A stretch of 64,000 nt of DNA from Paroedura picta (lineage: Eukaryota; Chordata; Lepidosauria; Squamata; Gekkonidae): positions 66,970,145-67,034,144 of the forward strand of contig NC_135377.1 of assembly GCF_049243985.1 (NCBI RefSeq). Direction: 5' to 3'. Both the position numbers and the translations under genes were made by a program. Below the pieces are notes generated by a model. It was not told where the DNA came from. It saw only the letters and a program-made list of their open reading frames with translations, and searched no databases. Positions 33,601-45,560 of this stretch are shown one piece after another; position 1 is the stretch's first letter; every line of letters begins with the position of its first letter.

Positions 33601-34049
33601 ATTAATTTTTAAGAACTGTCTGTGCCTAATATTTTTTACCAGATACTCTCATGGTATACATTGGTGGAGTAATCTCATTTGTTGCCCTCTCACAGGGCTT
33701 TGTCTCCTAGAATTGCTAATTCCGCCATCATAAATTCAAGGGACAGGTCTATTTCAGCTAACATTACCAGGTCTCCTGGCGTGTCAAGAGAACTCCCACT
33801 CTTTGCCCACTATCCCAGCTGCCACTCAGCAGGCTGGCAGGAGGGAAATGACTGAGAGAGAAGAGTTGTCATTTGATGGCACTTCCAGCATAAACCAGGA
33901 AGTGACACCACCACTTCTGACATAAACCAGGAAGTGACATCACATCAGTGTAGACTGGATTTGGCTTTACACCTCATCGAAATCCCTCCCCTTCCCAAAC
34001 CCCATTCTCCAGGTATTTACACACCTGGAACTGGCCATCCTCATCATAC

Positions 34050-34265
34050 TTCATACTAAGGATGCCACTCCCCAAGTGGTACCTGGGGAATCCCCTGGAA
34101 TCACTGCCCATCTCCAGACCAAAGAGATCAGTTCCCCTGGAGAAAATGGCTGCTTGGGAGGGTGTTATACTCCATGGAGGTCCGTCCTTGCCCCAAATCC
34201 TGCCCACTCCAGGCTCCACCCCCATAGTCTCATTTACCAACCCAGAGCTGGTAGCTGTACTCCAT
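34050..34265 (+). repeat. 'gttgccaac' dispersed repeat
   Basis: 'ctgcccatctccagaccaaa', 'gttcccctggagaaaatggc' and 'ccaacccagagctggtagct' are the landmarks. A reversed piece may lie just upstream at 33962-34042. Confidence 0.6.
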
Positions 34266-35057
34266 ACTGAGTACAGTTCAGCCATACTAGCCTGTGTAGA
34301 CCAAGAGGCCTTTCCCACCATCAGCACTAGGAGGAGGAAAGGGTGCTTGAACTAATGGGGATCCTTCCCTCTCTTTAATGATGGGAGCTGCTTGTATACC
34401 AGTGGCTTTCTAGGTAGGAGGGTAAGAAAGAGCATCTGTGGGAGCCTGGAGAAAACTTTCTGTCGGGCTGGTTGTATATTAACGCTTCTGCCACATTTGG
34501 CTTGGCTGCTTAGCAGCGCTGGCAAGGCCGAGGAAAGGAAACGTCAAAAGTGTACACAAATTTATCAGTATATTACAGCCCAGCACATTTCAATGTGAGA
34601 GATTCTTCCTCAGGCCAATTAAGCCTGTTTCTTCAACTGAGGGGCTGAGCCTAAATCTCCTGTCTCTTTGACGTTATGTAAATGGTAGTCATTCAGGTAT
34701 GAGAGGAGACAATTTGGCTTAAGATTGCAGGGCCCTGTAAAGAGGAATCTGCCCAGCTCTGACCATTCTGCATTCTTTCCCTTGAAACATATCAGCTCCC
34801 TGGAGTTGCTCTTTGTTCCTTCTAGGAAAGCAAGGCAAAAGGATACTTCAGCAGACCCATCTGTCACTAGGAAAGCATGTAGGGGAGGGGGGTAAGCCTC
34901 ACCCTACACGATAATTCAGGCTGCTATTGATACCAACAGGATCCCACTACAGATCATATCAGCATATTACCTTCCGTACTGATATCGTTACCAGGTAGCA
35001 TATAATAATGTGGAAATAGGTTCTCTGGGAAACTGATGTAGACTCTCATCATAGAAG

Positions 35058-35335
35058 AAGAAGAAGAGGAAGAGGAGGAGTTGGTTCTTATATGCCGCTT
35101 TTCTCTACCTGAAGGAGGCTCAAAGCAGCTTACAATTGCCTTCCCTTTCCTTTCCCCACAACAGACACCCTGTGGGGTGGGTGAGGCTGAGAGAGCCCTG
35201 ATATCACTGCTCAGTCAGAACAGTTTTATCAGTGTTGTGGCGAGCCCAAGGTCACCCAGCTGGCTGCATGTGTGGGAGTGCAGAATTGAACCTAGCATGC
35301 CAGATTAGAAGTCTGCACTCCTAACCACTACACCC
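35058..35335 (-). mobile_element. Full-length tRNA-derived SINE
   Basis: On the minus strand it runs from the tRNA-like head to the tail 'gcggcatataagaaccaact' and (ctt)n-type units at 35058-35080. It resembles the copies at 7232 and 18134. Confidence 0.85.
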
Positions 35336-35439
35336 TTCTATGACCATTGACTTGAAGGAGCGTTGAAAGATGTCACTTAAGTTTACCAACTTCCAGGTGG
35401 CACCCAAAGATCTGCAGACAACAATCGCTCTTCAGACAA

Positions 35440-35555
35440 CCATGAACTGGCTGGACAGATCCTTATCCTGCATGCTTGAGGCTGACCCTGCATTGAGCAG
35501 GGGGTTGGACTAGGTGGCCTGGATGGCCCCTTCCCACTCTAGGATTCTATGGCTC
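35440..35555 (+). mobile_element. CR1 LINE 3' tail
   Basis: 'gcattgagcagggggttgga', 'ctaggtggcctggatggccc' and 'aggattctatgg' are the CR1 3' end. Confidence 0.8.
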
Positions 35556-35867
35556 ACCAAGATCTGGTTTTATATTACCCTTTGATTAGCTGCTAACAAT
35601 CTCCTTAATTTGGGAAGCACAGCGTCACAAAGGAGCTTATCTCGGTAGAACTGGGAGAAAAAGGCTTGCCTAATGCCACCCAGGGAGCTTAGGTCTGAGA
35701 GCGGCTTCAAAACAGGGTGTCCCAGACCATAGAAAGCTGTCTTTTATGAAGTTAGGCCATTGGTCTTTTGAGGTGCGTGGCAGCAGCTGCTCTCCATAGT
35801 CTCAGGAAGAGGCTTTTCTATTACCTCGGAGGTTGAACCTGGGACCTTGGAGGGGTAATTAAAGAGT

Positions 35868-36080
35868 GGCAGCCTCTAATCTTGAGAAAGGGACTTGATT
35901 CCCCACTCCTCCACAAGCAGCCAGGTGGGTGACCTTGGGCCAGTCAAAGTTGTCTAAGGGCTGTTCTCGCAGAGCAGTTCTCTTAGAGCTGCTCTCTCTT
36001 AGTCCACATGCCTCACCAGGTGCTTGTTGTGGGGAGAGGAAGGAAAAGGTGTTTGTAAGTCACTTTGGGGACTCCTTTCT
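35868..36080 (+). mobile_element. tRNA-derived SINE, diverged
   Basis: 'gattccccactcctccacaa', 'ccaggtgggtgaccttgggc', 'gcttgttgtggggagagg' and 'gtaagtcactttggggactc' mark the SINE body. Confidence 0.65.
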
Positions 36081-36089
36081 TTCCCACTG

Positions 36090-37640
36090 TGCCAGGGCAG
36101 TCAGCGGACCTGTCTCTGCAAAACCAGCCCAGCAGGAAGAAAGGGAAGGATCGACTTAATTGGAAAGGAGACTTCCCAGGGGGCTTTGGCCGGCAGGCTT
36201 CCTGTTTTCCAGTCCAGGGCTCAGGTGTGTGCAGGGTTAATTCCCTCTGGTGCTTTGAAAAGCCACACGAGGGGCAGTTTTTAATGCAGTGCAGGAGAAT
36301 AAGAATTTTATTTATAGATAGTTCCGCAAGTGGGAGTGGGAGTCAGTCGCAGGATAAAATTAAACGGGCATCCAGTGGTACCACAAGCACTGAAAGAAGC
36401 TATTCCACAGAAGCTATCAGGCACACCCATCTGAACAGCTCAACGCTGACTCATGGAAGCTGATGCCAGACTGTGTTTTGTTTCACTCTAAGGTTTCACC
36501 GGTCTCTTGTTTTATTTAGATAAATAAAGCCTCCTGGGAGGCAAGGGTATGCGAGAGTCCAGGCCGTGCGCGGAAGATTAAATAAAAGCAATAATACAAA
36601 AAAGCCACTCATTGAATGAATGGAAACCCATTCACATTGGGACAAGGTGGAAAAATAATAGAAAAAGAGTTTTGAAATTCAAGAAAAAGTGGGAAAGAGC
36701 TTATTAAGAAGTTTCACGAAGGTTCTGGGATGTATTGTAAATCTTCCTCTGCCCCTTTTAAAAATCATGGCCATGGTGAAAGTGGCTTAATTTCTGTTGC
36801 TCAAGGAGATCTAAAATATGGTATGTTAAATCCCTGGGTTCAAAGAAAGCCAGTACACTGGGAGTTCAATTAGCCTTTAATTGCGATCTCAGCATGAAGT
36901 TATAAGAAGAAAAACTGAACTGAGAACCCTGTCGAAAACCCCAACTTAAGCAAACAATGGATCTTCCCACCACGGACTGCCATTGGTCAGTTTCAGGTTT
37001 CAACTGGCTGGATCCAGCAGATGGAATCTGGCTGTGCACTGGTCAATTGTTTCTACGCCAGAAATCATAAGGACTGCACTGGTGACACAGCTGAACAGAA
37101 GGTGAATGGAAGATGTGTTTTTAAAGGTTTGAAAGTTTTAATGTCTATGTTTATTAACTATATGGTTTCTTTTCATTGTGGGGATGCGTCCATAACAACC
37201 AGACAGAAAATACCCTCAACATGGATCATTGTCCATAGAAACCTTTGTTGTGGAAGTGCTAAGTGATCGACAAACACCTGGAAGCCCATTGTTATTCTCA
37301 CTGGCCTGCATTTCTTGTATTTGTCCCCTGAAGACAGACTTCAATCTCTTCTTATTCTTTTATTTATTTTTTCATGCCTGTTTGCCTTGCTGTGATTATG
37401 CAAATACTTTCAAACACCAAAGAGCCTGAAATTCTTGTCCCATTCCCTTCCAAAACTATCCCCCTCAGTCACATAGTTTTGCATGTGTTTGCTGATCTCT
37501 TTATTCTTGAAAAGAATTCTTTATTCTTGAATAGGTCAGTCTTCAGGTGGGGCTGGGAGAGTTCCCATTTTTACAACTGATCTCCAAATAATAGCACCCC
37601 CTGGAGGAAATGGCTGCTGGCCCTTTATCTCTTGGAGCCT
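36090..37640. other. Intergenic DNA with no recognised gene
   Basis: There are short open frames but no conserved protein motif, and no WD40 blocks such as PAK1IP1 would show. A fragment of the 'gttgccaac' repeat lies near 37540-37625. Confidence 0.5.
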
Positions 37641-37649
37641 AATCTAGCC

Positions 37650-38110
37650 ACTGATCCATGTGATAGTCACCTCTAGATTTGACTTCTGCCATTCATTCTA
37701 TTCAGGGCTGCCTCTGAGATTGCTCCGGAAACTGCAACTGGTGGTTCAAAATGTCCTGACACTGACTGGGTGGAGAGCGGGTATAACACTAGTGCATTGT
37801 TTCCTTAACTCAGCTGCATTGCTTCCAGATTGGAGACCAAATCAGGCTCAGGATGCTGGTTTTGACCTTTAAAGCCCTAAACAGTCTGGGACCAGCATAT
37901 CTACGGGACCACCTTTTACCTCATTATCTCCCAAGGTCCCAAACCCAAAAGAGGTGATGTTGGCCTGGTGGAATGTGCTCCCAAGAGAGATCAGGGCATT
38001 GCAAGACCTAAACCTGTTCTGCAGGGCCTGCAAGTTGGAGCTCTTCCACCAGGCTTATGTCAAGGCCGAAAATAACACCCACCAATAAAGGCTGGTCTCA
38101 CCGCTGGAGG
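37650..38110 (+). mobile_element. L2-type LINE fragment
   Basis: Translated pieces such as VTSRFDFCHSFYSGLPLRLL, RKLQLVVQNVLTLTGW and VFTFKALNSLGPAYL-like text match the C-terminal part of L2-type reverse transcriptases. Frameshifts are frequent, so the copy is old. Confidence 0.75.
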
Positions 38111-38173
38111 AGGAAGTGAGTTGGAAAAATAACAATACCTCCCTGGGAAATTCAGCGGTCAGCATTAGGAAAA

Positions 38174-38781
38174 TTGTTAAGCTTTCGATTCTTGGATGTT
38201 TTAAATACAATGTACTGTTTGGAAGCAGTGATGGTCTGGCTCAAGGAGAGTCACCTGAAACTCAGCCCTTCTAAGACAGTCCTGTGGCTGGGTTGGAAAG
38301 CATCAGATCAGGTAGCACGTCATCCCTGCCTGTATGGGGTGCAGCTGGAGATCTCACCCTTGGCCAGGAATTTGGGGCTGATTTCTGATGCCTCCTTATC
38401 TATGGAGGTGCAGATCACTAGGGTAACCAAACGGACATTCTTTTACCTGTGCCAAGCAAGGCTACTACCACTCTACCTGACCCCAGAACACCTGGCTACA
38501 GTTATCCACATGATGGTCACCTCCAGGCTAGACTTCTGTAACCTCCTCTATGTGGGTCTACCCCTGGGCTTGATCCAGAAGCTTCAGCTGGTGCAGAATG
38601 CAGCTGCTAGAGTCCTCACTGGAACATCTTGGAGGGCTGATATCCAGCCTGTGCTGAGGCAGCTGCATTGATGGCCACTGCTGTTCTAGATCAAGTTCAA
38701 GGTTTTGGTACTGACTTTCAGGGCTTTACATGTGGGCCCAGCTTACCTAAGGGATCGCTTATCCTCCTATGTCCCTTGCAG
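38174..38781 (+). mobile_element. L2-type LINE fragment, interrupted by a hAT element
   Basis: The 165-codon frame (38174-38671) has LKLSPSKTVLWL, ARNLGLISDASLSMEVQI, VTSRLDFCNLLYVGLPLG and KLQLVQNAAARVLTG, all typical of L2 ORF2. The homology continues in another frame to 'gtcccttgcag', where a hAT element (38782-39149) is inserted, and resumes briefly after it. Confidence 0.85.
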
Positions 38782-39149
38782 CAGTGGTCCCCAACCTTTT
38801 TATCACTGGGGACCGGTCAATGCTTGACAATTTTACTGAGGGGGGTAGTCTTTTGCCAAGGGACGTTGCCACCGCCGCCTGAGCCCTGCTCCACTTGCTT
38901 TCCTGCCGGCACCCCTGACTTCCTGCTGCCCGCAGAGGGGCTATTGCCAGCAGCAGCTGCACAGTGCCACGCTAAGGGGGAACCCCAGCCGTGGTGGCCA
39001 CTGGAAAGCATCAAAAGTGAGATGGCGGCAGAGCAGCAGGGCAGCCCCCGAGGCAGCAGCTGGGGAGGAGGACGAGGGGGAGCTGCGGCCCGGTACTGAC
39101 TGATCCATGGACCGGCACCGGTCCCCGGACTGGTGGTTGGGGACCACTG
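38782..39149. mobile_element. Non-autonomous hAT element (368 bp) inside L2
   Basis: The ends are cagtggtccccaaccttttt and ggtggttggggaccactg, with the exact 8-bp duplication ccttgcag (38774-38781, 39150-39157). The interior is the same type as 22470 and 26237. Confidence 0.92.
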
Positions 39150-39239
39150 CCTTGCAGGACTCTTTGTTCTGTGGGTACAAACAGACTGGTGATTCCTGGC
39201 CCTTGTTAAGTACACCTGGCCTCCATCACCAAAGTTCAA

Positions 39240-40040
39240 ATGAACTGATTATCCTCTTGTCCAATTTTTTCATCGTCCAACTTTCACAGCCGTACGTGGC
39301 TACTGGAAATATGATAGATCAAACTAATATATATTTGGTAGACAGGCTTATGTCTTTGCTTTCCCATGTTCGGTTCGAACTTGTCATTGCTGAGCAACCA
39401 GAGCAATTCGATGTTTTATTTCCATACTGCAATCACCAGTCTCATCAATTTGTGATCCAAGCAAAATGAATTCTTGAACACATTTGATCTCTTTGCCATC
39501 GTTATTGTGAGATGCCTGTTTTTTGCAGTGGTCATTGTTTTTGTCTTGTCATAATGTCTCCATAGGATCTACATTTTGTAGCAAAGGAAGAATTAAAAGA
39601 TTCCTAGGCTCAGAAAAGCAATGACGTCCAAAGGCCACGTGATACAGGGTGTCTACACTCCCTGTGCCACAACTGCATACTCTATCAGAGTCTGGTATCT
39701 TAAAATACTTCCCTTGCAAGATGGTAAGGCATTAAGGCATGCCAACATAAAGGCACACCTTTAGTGAGAAACAGTCAAATATGAGCAGTAACTGGGAAGC
39801 TCTCCAGGTGAAAGAATACCAATAAGCTGACCAGAACAAATACGTCCTGCTCTACAGATTGTGCTGTTATAATCATACTTAAATAGACATTTCCTAATCA
39901 ATTTTACGGCTTCCTGTCTGGCATTGGATTAAAACGAGTCCAAGGAAAGACTGGGGAGCTGTAGTTGTTGTTTGACAAGTTTATCCCAGTGGGAAACAGA
40001 CTCCTCTCTGACTAAGCTAAGGAAGCCCTCTTGGGTGTAT
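39240..40040 (+). other. Unassigned, repeat-like DNA
   Basis: The part at 39240-39600 looks like a decayed dispersed repeat ('caactttcacagccgtacgt', 'atgtctttgctttcccatgt'). I could not assign it. No gene is seen. Confidence 0.35.
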
Positions 40041-40043
40041 AAT

Positions 40044-40215
40044 TTTAACTTTCAGGGGGAAAGCCAACTCTAGCCTTAACCAGAGCCAGAGCCTTCTCAT
40101 CCACGGCCCCAACCTAGTGGAACGAGCTCCCCAACTGAATCAAGCCCCTTTCGGAACAGTTCCCTAGGGCTTGCAAAATGGAGCTCTTCCACCAGGCTTT
40201 CAGATGAGGCCAGTG
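40044..40215 (+). mobile_element. L2-type LINE 3' coding tail
   Basis: Broken text such as 'gagccagagccttctcatcc', 'acctagtggaacgagctccc' and 'ctcttccaccaggctttc' fits the end of L2 ORF2 (RAFS..LWNELP..LFHQAF). Confidence 0.7.
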
Positions 40216-40544
40216 ATGGGGACCTCCCTACAACCTGTCCCCTTGCCAGGCAACCTTGACATTCAGTGTGTCCCTTCAATTGTTTATGATCACCCATATG
40301 TTGTGCTGTTGAAGTTGGATTTTTGGTGTGTGTTGGGGGGGGGGTATGGTTCAGTTCAGCTCTCTTCTTGTACAAGTGGAACGAGAAAGATTCAAGCCGA
40401 GGTCCCTCCCCGCTCCCCCCAGGCATTTCCCAACCCAAAGCTGGCAGCCTTCCTAGGAAGGAAGTGCCAGAAAAATGCCAGAAAAAAAAATCTTATGCCT
40501 TGAATAAAACTTTTCTGGTCTTCAAGGCGTTCCTGGACTCCAAT

Positions 40545-40985
40545 CTTGCCGCGCTGCTTCAAACCAACCCTGCAAAGGACCCCTCCCACGGTTGTCTGGG
40601 GCTCAAGGGGTTAACAGAGCTCCGCCCCGAGCGTCGTTCGCCCTTCTCTCCCGAGCTGGAAGGCTTCACCTGCCTTTGGCGCTGGCTGATGACGTTGCGC
40701 TGTGGGAGGGGTCCGCGTGGGAGCGCTGCAAGTCCGCCGCCCTTGGAGGAAGGTCAGTGCAAAGCCTGCAGCTCCTGGCGCGCGGCGAACCCCGCGCAGA
40801 CCTTGCAGGCATTTCCCCCGCTCGCTCTGCTAGGGATGCCAGCCTCCCGGCGAGACCTAAAGTTCCCCGGAAGTGGCAAATATGCTTGGGAAGCATAGGT
40901 GTGCACGTGCCCACCCCGGGGCCCCTCCCCTTCCCACTCCCTCCAGGCCCATCATGGGCCCTCGGGGGGGGGTGCAGGCCGACAT
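40545..40985 (+). promoter_or_regulatory. TMEM14C: CpG-rich block, probable TMEM14C promoter and first exon
   Basis: A GC- and CpG-rich stretch 1.8-2.2 kb upstream of the first TMEM14C coding exon, on its strand. It contains a CRE-like tgacgt (40690-40695). A good donor, ggaag/gtcagt, at 40752/40753 could end a non-coding exon 1. The inference rests on position and composition. Confidence 0.5.
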
Positions 40986-41244
40986 GACCATATTAAGTTC
41001 TAGCACCCCAAAAATGTTTAACAGATTTAACAAATATATATAAAATTAATGAACTCCCACCCATTCAGGAAACCCTTCCTGGGCCCAAAGAGACCCCGGG
41101 GGTTCACCCGATTCAGACTAACCAATTAGACTTTCAAGGTAATTTGGGGGGGAGGGGGGCTGTCCAGTCACATTGAACCTACTCGGGTTTTTGAGGCAAG
41201 AGGTGTTCGGAGACGGGCTGCCTGACTGTCCCCATCCTGGACTT

Positions 41245-41340
41245 CCTCGGTGGTCTCCCAGATGCTAACCTGAGCCAGCCCTGCTCAGGTTCTGAGCTCT
41301 GGTCTAGTCTGGTCTACCCAGGTCAGGTTATGTAGTTGAT
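41245..41340 (-). mobile_element. 5S rRNA-derived SINE fragment
   Basis: Read in reverse it shows 'gagctcagaacctgagcagg' and 'gctggctcaggttagcatct' plus 'gggagacc', a decayed 5S-type head. Confidence 0.5.
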
Positions 41341-41454
41341 TTTGTTTTTTTCAGAGCATCCCCACAGAAAAGTTCATAATGTTAACCCATAACCCATAAC
41401 CCATGTGGACAATCAAGGGGTGGTATAGCTTTAAGCCTTTCCTCCTCTCTCCTG

Positions 41455-41600
41455 TGGTGCCATGGTTGAAAGTGTTGGACTAGTATCTGGAGGACTGTGG
41501 TTTGAATCCCCACTGGCACCATGGAAGCTCACCTTTGGCCAGTGACCCACTCAGCCTAACCTACCTCTCAGGGTGTTTATGAGGATAAAATTGAAGAGGG
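41455..41600 (+). mobile_element. tRNA-derived SINE (ACA-like)
   Basis: 'tggtgccatggttgaaagtg', 'gtttgaatccccactggcac' (B box), and 'ctcagcctaacctacctctc' then 'agggtgtttatgagga' match squamate tRNA-type SINEs. Confidence 0.6.
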
Positions 41601-41837
41601 ACATAAGGAACGAGCCCTCTCCTTGAAAAAAACCACCTGAGAGCTGCTTTTTGAAAGGGGGAGAAGGGGAACCTTTGACAAGAACAGGGGAGGAAATGTA
41701 ACTTATAGGTTTGCCCCTGACTGCCCCATGTTAAGGGAAAGCACAGAAGTAGCTCCAGGATATGAATCTGTTGAGACTGCTTTGGATTCCCTTTCCCTCT
41801 CCTGTTGTTAGAAGCGGCCATTCCAGGGGATGGAGAA

Positions 41838-41965
41838 GTGGGGTTTATTTATATTTATTTATTTTTAAATTTATACCCCACCTCTCATGATACTGTCACC
41901 TTGAGGTGGCTTACAGAATAAAACCATAAAAACAATGTATCCCATAAAACCCCATTAAAACAACA
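41838..41965 (-). repeat. L2-type 3' end with (AAAT)n tail
   Basis: The reverse complement ends in '..ggtgacagtatcatgagagg' then 'tggggtataaatttaaaaat' and aaat units, the usual form of L2-type 3' ends. Confidence 0.5.
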
Positions 41966-42224
41966 ATAGCATTGATCACAACATCCCTCCATTGTAAGAT
42001 TGGCAGTAACAGAATCTCCCCAGTGGGAGCTCATTCACCAGGTTGGAGCCAAGGACGAAAAGGTTCATCTTCGAGGAGGGTGTCCAGTTCATCAGTGATG
42101 CTTGGACAGAATTTAATTGATCCTGGCAGTCCTTCTCAAACAGCTGCCCCTGCCTGTATAGTCACAGATCTTCGTAACTGTCTTCATCCAATCTCAGCTA
42201 TTGTCACCCAATTTCTGGGTGAGA

Positions 42225-42440
42225 GCTGGCTAGGTGTTGTGTTTAAGAGTGGCTGCCTATAATCTGGAGAGCCTGGTTTGATTCCTCCACAGGATGCCAG
42301 CTGGGTGACCTTGGGCACAGTTCTCACAGAGCTCTTCCAGTCATCTCTCTGTTGTGGGGAGAGGAAGGGCAGACAATTGTATGAGATGCCTTCAGGTACT
42401 AAAAAGCGGGGTACGAAACCCCAGCCCTTCTTCGCTTCTT
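42225..42440 (+). mobile_element. tRNA-derived SINE, diverged
   Basis: 'gctggctaggtgttgtgttt', 'atgccagctgggtgaccttg' and 'gtctctctgttgtggggaga' type landmarks, ending 'aaagcggggtacgaaacccc'. Confidence 0.6.
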
Positions 42441-42741
42441 GTTCTTATGCCTCTTGACTCTAGCCAGCCCTTCCTGGCAACTAAACTCTCCCTCTACCTA
42501 TATGCAATAGTTGAGGATATTTCGTTTCACTGTATATCCGATGAAGCATGCATGCACACAAAAGCTCATACCTTGAATGAAACTTTGTTGATCTTAAAAA
42601 TGCCCCTGGGCTCAAATTTTGTCCTGCTCCTTCAGACCAACACAGCTTCCCACCTGAATCAGCGATCTGAGAACACAGGTAAATAAAGTCAAGCAATCAG
42701 ACTTGCCCTAACATTCCACCTGTTCCTATTTCTGTCCCAGA

Positions 42742-42817
42742 ATGAGTGTGGATTGGATTGGCTACGGCTATGCAGCGCTGGTCACTACGGGTGGAGTAAT
42801 CGGCTATGCCAAAGCAG
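42742..42817 (+). CDS. TMEM14C: TMEM14C first coding exon
   Basis: The start ATG lies one base after the acceptor tctgtcccag/A. The exon encodes [18 protein letters not shown] and then VIGYAKA plus one base. The spliced protein is 107 residues, a few shorter than human TMEM14C at the N-terminus, with about four membrane segments. TMEM14C is a mitochondrial inner-membrane protein needed to bring protoporphyrinogen IX into the matrix for haem synthesis. Neighbouring MAK supports TMEM14C over the paralogue TMEM14A, as do [12 protein letters not shown] and [15 protein letters not shown] in later exons. Only one TMEM14 copy is seen, consistent with TMEM14B being a mammalian duplicate. Confidence 0.92.
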
Positions 42818-44155
42818 GTATCGTACTACGCAAACCTTAGCCTTTTCGGTGTTCCTCATTCTTATGGATTCAGCACCATAACACAGGAGTGTCAAGTAGT
42901 TGTGGGGCTGAAGCCCCCTTGGGATTCCCTGGAGGGGGCACTGCCCCCCTATGGGCTGCCAGATAGCATCATGAAGTTGCTCAGGCTTAAACTGTGCAGG
43001 CTCATCCTCTTCACCTGTACTGAGGTTGCCAACTCTACTTTCTTTCTTCGGGGCTTTGGGTCATTTTCAGGAGCACCCCTTTACTGACTTATTTTTTTGT
43101 TGTTCCTGGGATTTTGGGACGTTCTGCCTAAAGCTCCTGCTTTCTACCTGCGGATCACTGAAACAGACAATGTACTGGAAGTTAAGGTGATTTTGGTATC
43201 GTGGGAGTCATAGCTTTCAAGAAAAAAATAGAGGGCGGGGGAATATTTCTGTCTTTAGCCATGGGTTTTGGCGGGGGAGGGGGGGGCAGAGGGAGAAGAG
43301 ACCTGTGGCTTAAATGCTGGGAGTTACGGTGATTTTGATATGCTGAGACTCGTAGCTTTAGAGAAAAAGGAAAGGGAAGTATGGAAATAGCCATCTTTTT
43401 GGCTTTGTGCATCTGTTTATGGGTGGGGGAGAGAAGAGATAAAACTGGCTCTTCAGATACAGAAAGGAGGAGCCTTGAGAGGAGCCTGAGGATTGGTGTG
43501 ATAGCTGCAGCTTGACAAAGAAACTGGTTGAAACTGGCCTCCCCTTCTTGCACCCACGTATGACAGGAGTGGGAGAGAAATTTCTGCTTTTGAAAAGCTG
43601 CTCAGTTTACTTATCTGAGTTCTGTCCATCGGTGAGTGGCTGGTGACTGAGGCCTGACCATAGTCCCATATGAGCCTCATTGTGGCCCAAGGAAGGAGCT
43701 TTGCTGCTTCACGTGTTGGCAGATTTATCAAGGGCTTTGGAACAAGGCCTTCTCTCTGGTGCAAGAATTGCTTCATGCCAGCTCTGTTCTTGCCTTCAAA
43801 AGAATTACAAAAACCTCTCTGCTCCGGACACTTGGGGGGGGGGGTGTTCAACTTCCCTTGTAGGTATGTTTACCCTGAGAAGCTCCCTGTCTATTTAAAA
43901 CCAGGGCCTGTTTACATTTTTTCCAGGGTGTGATTTGTATACTTTTTGCGGGTTTTGACTTATGTAATGTTGGACAGGGTGACATTATTTACCTTGTTAC
44001 AAGCATCTCTGGCACCAAATAGTGCATTCCATGCCTGTATCTTTGCCCTGTTCTAGTGAGCAAAGTATGTCATGGCGAATGGATATGTGGGGCTGGGGGC
44101 TGGTTAGGGGTTGCCTGGGTGCCTGCTGATAGGTGTCCTCTTTCCTTTAATCAAG

Positions 44156-44257
44156 GCAGTGTCCCGTCTCTAGCAGCTGGCCTCCTGTTTGGTGGTTTAG
44201 CCGGGCTCGGTACCTACCAGCAGTCTCAAGATCCAAAGAATATTTGGTTCACCCTGA
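44156..44257 (+). CDS. TMEM14C: TMEM14C second coding exon
   Basis: 102 nt between taatcaag and A/gtaagt. It encodes [19 protein letters not shown] then [15 protein letters not shown]. The first part is a glycine-rich membrane segment with the family signature SVPSL-AGL. Phase 1 at both ends fits its neighbours. Confidence 0.93.
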
Positions 44258-44544
44258 GTAAGTGTTTCTTTTTTTAGACATAACCAGTTGGCATATTTAA
44301 AGGAAAAAAATGTAGAAAGTTTTCTTTTCAGGGGTGCACCAATGGCAGGGCAGTGGGTGCGGTCCAGCTCAGGTGCACACGAGGGGGCACATTGTCAGAA
44401 ACAAGCTTGGTTCAGAATCAGAATACCTTTATTGGTTAATTTCCCAACTCCTCCCTCCTGCCCCATCACCGCAGGCAAGTGAGACACAAAAGTTCTCCCC
44501 TGCAGCATCCCAGCTGCACATGTGCAATGCCTTGCCCTGTAAAT

Positions 44545-44666
44545 CAGGGGCAGACCGCCTGTTCATGGACTACAATTCCCACGAGCCCCTGCCAGCAATT
44601 GCTGGCAGGGGCTCATGGGAATTGTAGTCTATTAACATCTGGAGGACCACAGGTCGACTTCCCCTG
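44545..44666. mobile_element. hAT foldback MITE (122 bp)
   Basis: The palindrome starts caggggcagaccgcctg and ends ggtcgacttcccctg, with the exact 8-bp duplication ctgtaaat (44537-44544, 44667-44674). Confidence 0.88.
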
Positions 44667-45371
44667 CTGTAAATGACTCGACCTGGGTGTGTCCCAATGT
44701 TGCCTGTCTGTCACACTCATTGAAGGAAGGTGGGAAAGTGCGTTGCCCCCCTCCCCCCACTTGTGCGCACAACATTCCTCAACGGCGGGGCAGACGATTA
44801 GGGAGAAAGACAGGCTCCTCCCAACTCTGTTGGAATAATTGAGTGAAGAGTGATGATGCTCCTTGTCCTGCCCTTAGCCCTGGCTCCTCCCCTTTCCCTC
44901 CTCCCCCAAGGCTCGTTGAGGAATGTCCGGGCAGAAGGGAGGGTTTATATAACCGTTGAAAGTTGAGCTTTTGCTGTGTTTCTGCCCATCTGCCACCATC
45001 CCTCATCCCAGCCTTGATTCCATATCTCAATACCAGAGGATGCTGAAGGATGGTAGGAGGAGAGCAGATAACAGTATTGCAAGGCTTGTTCCTCTCAAGT
45101 TAGTCTCAAGAGGGAGCCCACGTTCTCCGATAGTGCCATGCTTTGCAAAGGGTTGGACCGCTTTTAGGTCAGTGGCTCCCTTTTCTTGCCCCTCTGCACT
45201 CACGTACTCTTCCCCCTTGACTCATGACTTTTCTGCTCCAAGAAGAGCTTTTGCCACTGTGCTGGAACCTTTAAAAAGGCAGTAAACCACACTTGGAGAA
45301 ACACAGGGATACAGCAGATTTTTAGGAATGTAGCATAGGGAAGTGCCCTAGTATTCCCAGGTTCTGTGGGT

Positions 45372-45560
45372 CTGTGCAAGAGCACATGCTTTGTTTGCAG
45401 AGGGCTGCAGGTTCAGCCCCCAGCATCTCCTGTTGGAAGGATAACACAGCTAGAAATACTGCTGATGACAGCTAGAAAGCTGTTGCCGGAGTAAGCTATT
45501 TTGACCTCGAGAGTCCAGTGGTTTGGCTTGTTATAAGGCAACACCCTGTGTAAATTCAGT
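45372..45560 (+). mobile_element. tRNA-derived SINE ('aaggcag' family), diverged
   Basis: 'gcaagagcacatgctttgtt', 'gcaggttcagcccccagcat' (B box) and 'gtggtttggcttgttataag' then 'gcaac' are the landmarks. Confidence 0.5.

Noticed and set aside
37021-37266. 81-codon frame as a small gene
   Set aside because: No signal, domain or homologue was recognised and the region is repeat-rich; length is within chance for AT-rich DNA.
40323-40987. Frames of 191 and 131 codons near the CpG block
   Set aside because: They depend on GC-rich composition upstream of TMEM14C and on repeat sequence; no homology was recognised.
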